Under the pieces are notes generated by a model that ran no database searches, had not been told where the DNA came from, and saw only the letters and a list, made by a program, of their open reading frames with translations. Positions 14,089-17,785 of a stretch of DNA of 17,785 nucleotides are shown here, in pieces. The translations under genes and the position numbers were made by a program. The first letter of the stretch is position 1, and every line of letters starts with the position of its first letter. Source of the stretch: Propionibacteriaceae bacterium (GTDB taxonomy: Bacteria > Actinomycetota > Actinomycetes > Propionibacteriales > Propionibacteriaceae); contig JAJTCL010000011.1 in NCBI GenBank assembly GCA_021323255.1, positions 1-17,785 on the forward strand, in the 5' to 3' direction.

Positions 14089-14134
14089 CATCACAACCGT
14101 CAAAACGTACCCGTCCCAGCCGCGCGCTTCGGGC

Positions 14135-14686
14135 CTACTGGCCGACACGCCCATCAATACGCTCGCGTAGGAGATCGGCATGGCCGTTGTGGCGGGCGTA
14201 CTCTTCGATCATGTGAACCAGAAGCTCCCGCAGGGAGATGGGCTCACCCGCGCCATCTCGTCCAACGAAGTTGAGATCGGTCTCGTGGGCGAACTGCTCG
14301 GCAAAGGCAACCTCGTCACGCCATGCGGCCCACGCCTCATCGACGATTGCTTGATCGGCCACCGCCCCGTCGAAGTCACCGTCGGGCTCGTTTTCGGACT
14401 GGTAGCGATTGGGGACGTCCTGGCCAGCGAACCGTTGCCGGAACCACTTACGCTCCACTTCGGCCATGTGCCGCAGCAGACCGAGCAAGGACAGCGTTGA
14501 CGGCTCGACCGAACGGCGAGCGAGCTGATTGGCGTCCAGCCCCTGGCACTTCAGCTGCAACGTGAGCCGCTGAGCGCGCAGGTATTCGACCAACGTGGCA
14601 CGTTCGTCACCGAGCGAGGTGCCCCCCTCGCGAGGGTCAGATTCCGGATCAATGAACCTGTCGGCACGATGCTGTGGCTTGGTCAC
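14135..14686 (-). CDS. DinB-family protein (DUF664)
   Basis: A 183-residue DinB-superfamily four-helix protein with the DUF664 signature: TSLGDERATLVEYLRAQRLT, KCQGLDANQLARRSVEPSTL, and SLLGLLRHMAEVERKWFRQ with H73. At the C-terminus HMIEEYARHNGHADLLRE carries the paired histidines (HxxxxxxxHxxH) that typically bind metal. Such proteins are thought to be metal- and thiol-dependent transferases, but no substrate is known. The open frame extends to 14731; conservation and composition favour the GTG at 14686, which lies 11 bases after the FAD oxidoreductase stop at 14698, so the two genes are probably one transcript. A second, distinct DinB-like gene is 2.4 kb away at 11176-11751. Confidence 0.87.
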   Translation of the reverse strand: MTKPQHRADRFIDPESDPREGGTSLGDERATLVEYLRAQRLTLQLKCQGLDANQLARRSVEPSTLSLLGLLRHMAEVERKWFRQRFAGQDVPNRYQSENEPDGDFDGAVADQAIVDEAWAAWRDEVAFAEQFAHETDLNFVGRDGAGEPISLRELLVHMIEEYARHNGHADLLRERIDGRVGQ

Positions 14687-14697
14687 GGCACCATGAT

Positions 14698-16272
14698 CTA
14701 CCGCACGCTGGTTTGGATTTCCGCAGACCATTCCAGCTGCACTCCCATCGAGCGCAGCAGGCGCTGAAAGTCAGCGAGCAAGGTCGGCGTGCCGCGTACG
14801 GTACGGGGGCTCACCCGATGCTCTATGCAGAATGCGGCCAGTGCGCCAGCGGCCTCACCGACGTTCCATTCCACCGGATGCAACCGATAGCAGCCATTGG
14901 CGACATGGGTGACGCCCAGGCACTTGCCGGCTGCCAGCAGGTTGTCCAGTCTCTGCGGGAGCAAGGCACCCAGCGGGATCTGAAACGGGTAGGTCGGGAG
15001 GTCGAGGTATCCGCGTCCTGCCGTGCTCGGATGAAGGTCGATCCGGTACGAGCCCACACCGACGGCATCCGGGAAATCTGCGGCGCGATCGGCACCTGGG
15101 CGAGCTTCCACTCCTATGTGCGTTTCCAACACAGTGAATTCGGCGGCGATTCGACGGCTCTCCCGGACGTACGCGTTCGCCGCCAAGCCCTCTTGGGTGC
15201 CCAACACCTCCGGACAGAGCCTGAGCCCTGGATATCCAGTTCCACCATCCAGGCGCGGCGCCTCTGTCTGCAACCACCGCACAAAGCAAAGAGACAACTG
15301 GCGCGCCTGGTGCAGCGCGTCTCGCCGCTCCGCCTCCGTAACCCCGATCAGCGGCGTCAGCCAGTAGTCGATCTGGGGCCAATTGAGGAGGGTCACGTCT
15401 GAAAGATCATCGGCGTAGTGGCCGCCGTACCGGATCCGGCGAAACGTCCACAGATCCTGTTCACCGGTATCTGAGAACAGGTGTCGGCTCAATGGTCTGC
15501 CGGTCTCTGGTTCCTGGGTCGTCCAGCCCAGTTGAGGTCCCGGCCAGAAGTCGGCACGGTAGCTCTGCCAGAACTTATAATTCTCCGGCTGGTCGATGGT
15601 GTGGTCCTCGCCTGGTCGCCACTCCAGGGCGGCACACCAGGTGATCGCCTGCTGGTCCATGGGATCCGCTGGGCCTGGCAACGCATGAGGCTCACCGGTC
15701 CATCCGGCCGACTCGGCACCCATGACAAACTCGTAGCCGGCCAGCGGCAGCACGTTCCCTTCCTCAGTGGCGTCGAGGACGTAGCGAGCGGTGAGCATCA
15801 GCTGGTCGCCAGTGCGCAGATCCTCGAAACTGACACCCGCGACATGATCACCCGTCCGCTCGACGCTCACTGGTCGATGACGTATCAGGCAGCGGAGCCG
15901 GCCTACAGCTTGAAGCGGGCGCAGCAGATCCTCGAGCACTTCACGAAAGACTTCGGGCTCGGCGCTCAAATTGCTCACCCGGGCTGCGCCGGGATTGAAC
16001 AGCGGATCGCGTCTGGCCGTTTCGGTCAGACGTCGCGTCTGCTTGTAACGCGTCCGAACCGCTTCTCGCAGTTGCCGGTATCGGGCAGTGGCGCCGGTCG
16101 TCTCCACCCACGGGTGCTCGTCTGGTGGTACCGCCTGGCTCGTGAGCTGGCCACCGACCCGGTCCCCGGATTCGGTCAACACGACCTGGTGCCCCAGATC
16201 GCTTGCTGCCAGGGCCGCTGCCACACCGCCGCAGCCGCCTCCCACGACCAGCACGTCACAGGAGAGTTCCAT
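14698..16272 (-). CDS. FAD-dependent oxidoreductase (FAD_oxidored family)
   Basis: A 524-residue flavoprotein of the PF12831-type FAD-dependent oxidoreductases, often found in carbohydrate-degradation loci. The Rossmann start is SCDVLVVGGGCGGVAAALAA at residues 4-23 with GxGxxG at 11-16, then the acidic VVLTESGDRVGGQLTSQAVPPDEHP. YVLDATEEGNVLPLAGYEFVMG is the second FAD-contact region, and the C-terminal AAGKCLGVTHVANGCYRLHPVEWNVGEAAGALAAFC closes the flavin site. The frame is open to 16347, but upstream residues are not conserved-like and overlap the hydrolase remnant. The ATG at 16272 directly precedes the Rossmann strand and has GAGAG about 9 bases before it. The substrate is unknown; the neighbouring glycosidase and sugar kinase suggest a sugar or glycoside. 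Confidence 0.9.
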   Translation of the reverse strand: MELSCDVLVVGGGCGGVAAALAASDLGHQVVLTESGDRVGGQLTSQAVPPDEHPWVETTGATARYRQLREAVRTRYKQTRRLTETARRDPLFNPGAARVSNLSAEPEVFREVLEDLLRPLQAVGRLRCLIRHRPVSVERTGDHVAGVSFEDLRTGDQLMLTARYVLDATEEGNVLPLAGYEFVMGAESAGWTGEPHALPGPADPMDQQAITWCAALEWRPGEDHTIDQPENYKFWQSYRADFWPGPQLGWTTQEPETGRPLSRHLFSDTGEQDLWTFRRIRYGGHYADDLSDVTLLNWPQIDYWLTPLIGVTEAERRDALHQARQLSLCFVRWLQTEAPRLDGGTGYPGLRLCPEVLGTQEGLAANAYVRESRRIAAEFTVLETHIGVEARPGADRAADFPDAVGVGSYRIDLHPSTAGRGYLDLPTYPFQIPLGALLPQRLDNLLAAGKCLGVTHVANGCYRLHPVEWNVGEAAGALAAFCIEHRVSPRTVRGTPTLLADFQRLLRSMGVQLEWSAEIQTSVR

Positions 16273-16289
16273 GAGCTGCTCTCGCCGAG

Positions 16290-16495
16290 TCAGACTTGTC
16301 GCAGCGCCGCGGCAAGATAGTCCACAAAAGCCGGACGACCCCGTCAATGTCGTCTTGGCCGCGGAAGCTGTGATCGGCCGCTCGCAACCGCGGCTCAGGT
16401 GGTGGCAGGTAACGAGTCACCTCGGCCCACTCCGTCGCCGGAGTTGGTGGCACGCTCATCTGAAATCCGGCTCCTCTCGTCTGTGCATTGCTCGG
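16290..16495 (-). pseudogene. C-terminal remnant of an alpha/beta-hydrolase with a frameshift
   Basis: Between the sugar kinase stop (16505) and the FAD gene, an open minus-strand stretch reads GAGFQMSVPPTPATEWAEV then YLPPPEPRLRAADHSFRGQDD, ending DIDGVV. It resembles the C-terminus of KANL3/Tex30- or S9-type alpha/beta hydrolases, with the catalytic-His position in ADHSFRG. In the present frame it runs on as RLLWTILPRR to a stop at 16256. Adding one base near 16330-16334 would instead give VRAFVDYLAAALRQV and a stop at 16290-16292, a natural hydrolase end 17 bases before the FAD start. The nucleophile and core domain are missing, so it is a decayed fragment. Alternatively, the ATG at 16459, with AGGAG 11 bases upstream, could start a 67-residue protein. 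The family call is inference from pattern. Confidence 0.5.
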
Positions 16496-16504
16496 TAATC
16501 ATGA

Positions 16505-17521
16505 TCAGCTAGCCGCGCTCGCCGAGGCGTGAGGCCTGCGAGCGCGGGTGAGGAGCGCCGTTCGGACTGCGACTCCAGCGTCGGGCGAGGCGCCGAGCGC
16601 GTCCAAACCCAAAAGGGCAGCGCCGACCACCGGAGGGTCGTCGACCACGAGCAGGTTGACCCGGGGAGCGTAGGCCGCCAGACGCCCCGACACGCCTTCC
16701 ATCAAAAGAGGGTGTCGCGCTGCGAGAATCCCCCCGCCCAGCACTACATCGGTTGGTTGGTCATGCAGCTCGAGCCGATTGTGGGCTGCGCGGGCGAGCA
16801 AGAACACCTCCTCCGCCAAACGCTCCACAACCGCCCTGGCAGCTCCGTCTCCTGCGGCGGCGACGCGCAAGAGCAGTGGCACCAACTCATGGAGCCGACT
16901 GCGCGGCAGGTCACCGAAGTGCAGCGCGGCAGTCACCTCCACTACGGATGCCGTGCCGAAATGGTCCATGACCGCTTCGCGTAGCGCAGTTGGCTGGCCA
17001 CGGCCGTCCTCGGCCCGTACCGCGAGGAAAAGTGCTTCGGTACCCAGCGTCGCGCCGCCGCCCCAGTCGCCGGAGATGACGCCGACCGATGGAAAACGCA
17101 GCACTTCACCGGCCGCAGAGATCCCCACGCAGTTGATACCGGCGCCACAGACAACAGCGATCCGGTTGGCCGAACTGGTACCGGCGCGCAGCAGCGCGAA
17201 GGTGTCGTTGTCCAGAGATACCTCTTCCGCCCAGCCGGTGCCAGAGACTAGCTCGCGCAGCAGCTCCACCTCCCGCGGGAAATCGGCGCCAGCCAGGTAG
17301 ACCGCTGCATGCTGAGCGATCGTCGAGCGAGCATCGATTCCAGCCTCGGCTGCTGCCTGGCCGACCAGGCCGGTAAGCACATCGAATGCGGCGTCGAGGC
17401 CCACCACCTGGTGGTTCGACCCCGGCCCGCGCGCGTATCCGAGCAGCTGCCCATCGTTGGATAACAGACAAACGTCGGTCTTGCTATTGCCACCATCGAT
17501 CGCCAGAACCGCAGCGGTCAC
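16505..17521 (-). CDS. BadF/BadG/BcrA/BcrD-type sugar kinase (N-acetylglucosamine kinase-like)
   Basis: A 338-residue ASKHA-fold kinase related to eukaryotic-type N-acetylglucosamine kinases, expected to phosphorylate an amino sugar or hexose with ATP in the cytoplasm. The phosphate-1 motif is VLAIDGGNSKTDVCLL (about 5-20). RGPGSNHQVVG follows, then DNDTFALLRAG carrying the likely catalytic aspartate, VVCGAGINCVG, SGDWGGGATLGTEAL and the adenosine motif DVVLGGGILAARHP. The start is GTG at 17521, which overlaps the GH4 stop by four bases (GTGA), the sign of translational coupling. A further in-frame GTG at 17530 is less likely. The pairing with GH4 suggests phosphorylation of the released monosaccharide; the sugar itself is not determined. 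Confidence 0.9.
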   Translation of the reverse strand: MTAAVLAIDGGNSKTDVCLLSNDGQLLGYARGPGSNHQVVGLDAAFDVLTGLVGQAAAEAGIDARSTIAQHAAVYLAGADFPREVELLRELVSGTGWAEEVSLDNDTFALLRAGTSSANRIAVVCGAGINCVGISAAGEVLRFPSVGVISGDWGGGATLGTEALFLAVRAEDGRGQPTALREAVMDHFGTASVVEVTAALHFGDLPRSRLHELVPLLLRVAAAGDGAARAVVERLAEEVFLLARAAHNRLELHDQPTDVVLGGGILAARHPLLMEGVSGRLAAYAPRVNLLVVDDPPVVGAALLGLDALGASPDAGVAVRTALLTRARRPHASASAAS

Positions 17522-17785
17522 GCCGCCCACCGAAGGTGATCACGATTGGCGGCAATCAACAAATCGGTCAGCTTGTCAGCGAGGTCGTGTTGGCCGATGA
17601 GTGGGTGAGCCAACAGTGCTCGGAACACCCGTTCCCGCCCGCCGTGGATGGCGGCGGCGAGTGCCAGGTCCTCGTACGCCGAGACATGCGCAATCAGGCC
17701 GGCAAAGAGCGGATCAACCGGTGCTGCAGCCTGCGGCACCGGACCCTGTTTGCCGACCTCTGCCGGCACCTCGACGACCGCGTGA
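17518..17785 (-). CDS. Family 4 glycoside hydrolase (6-phospho-beta-glucosidase type), C-terminal part
   Basis: The last 88 residues of a protein whose beginning lies outside the window. The segment VVEVPAEV followed by PLFAGLIAHVSAYEDLALAAAIHG, RERVFRALLAHPLIG and a closing LTDLLIAANRDHL is the typical C-terminus of GH4 enzymes. These NAD- and metal-dependent glycosidases act on phosphorylated or unphosphorylated glycosides by an oxidation-elimination mechanism. The frame is open to the window edge. The stop codon overlaps the kinase start by GTGA, so both are made from one transcript. Substrate specificity is set by the missing N-terminal domain and cannot be stated. Confidence 0.85.
   Translation of the reverse strand, partial: HAVVEVPAEVGKQGPVPQAAAPVDPLFAGLIAHVSAYEDLALAAAIHGGRERVFRALLAHPLIGQHDLADKLTDLLIAANRDHLRWAA

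Noticed and set aside
15481..16320. 279-codon open frame antisense to the FAD oxidoreductase
   Set aside because: It mirrors a well-recognised flavoprotein on the other strand and shows no family motif.
16273..16347. Upstream extension of the FAD oxidoreductase
   Set aside because: The Rossmann strand begins directly after the ATG at 16272; the extension overlaps the hydrolase remnant and is not flavoprotein-like.

Overview
The window looks like chromosomal DNA from a high-GC actinomycete (Actinomycetota). The evidence is GC-rich coding, frequent GTG and TTG starts, several probable leaderless promoters of TANNNT type, an RpfB-type resuscitation-promoting factor, a Pmt protein mannosyltransferase, and a mycothiol-associated DinB-like protein. 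The block rsmI / pmt with tatD-rpfB-ksgA-ispE matches a neighbourhood conserved from Mycobacterium (around Rv1002c to Rv1011) to other actinomycetes. Genus cannot be fixed from sequence alone. No prophage, insertion sequence, CRISPR array, toxin-antitoxin pair or recognisable defence system was seen.

Layout. 1-80: a tRNA-Gln(TTG) on the minus strand. 316-2077 (+): an MFS transporter followed by a MarR regulator with its own probable leaderless promoter. 2094-7569 (-): a housekeeping run read right to left as rsmI, tatD, a nitroreductase, rpfB, ksgA and ispE. It couples ribosomal RNA modification, TatD hydrolase, cell-wall resuscitation factor and the MEP isoprenoid pathway. rpfB has its own promoter and a short structured leader; a pair of GC-rich hairpins sits between ksgA and ispE.

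7701-11143 (+): an envelope glycosylation group running divergently from rsmI. It holds Pmt mannosyltransferase, then a translationally coupled family 2 glycosyltransferase and NodB-type deacetylase with an atypical fourth motif. 11176-11751 (-): a TIGR03086-type DinB-like protein. 11865-14050 (+): a membrane protein with an LssY C-terminal domain, then a DUF4386 membrane protein.

14135-17785 (-): a sugar-catabolism-like operon. Read right to left it is a family 4 glycoside hydrolase (partial, running off the window), a BadF/N-acetylglucosamine-kinase-type sugar kinase overlapping it by GTGA, a C-terminal alpha/beta-hydrolase remnant with a frameshift, an FAD-dependent oxidoreductase, and a DUF664/DinB protein. 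The likeliest logic is import and hydrolysis of a phosphorylated or oxidised glycoside, then phosphorylation of the released sugar; the substrate cannot be read from the sequence.

The observations most worth checking are the frameshifted hydrolase remnant, the GT2/CE4 pair with its altered deacetylase motif, the rpfB leader, and the recurrent leaderless starts. No clearly new system is evident; most of the window is ordinary core genome. There is no gene-free stretch above 300 bases; the longest, 81-315, holds only the MFS promoter region.
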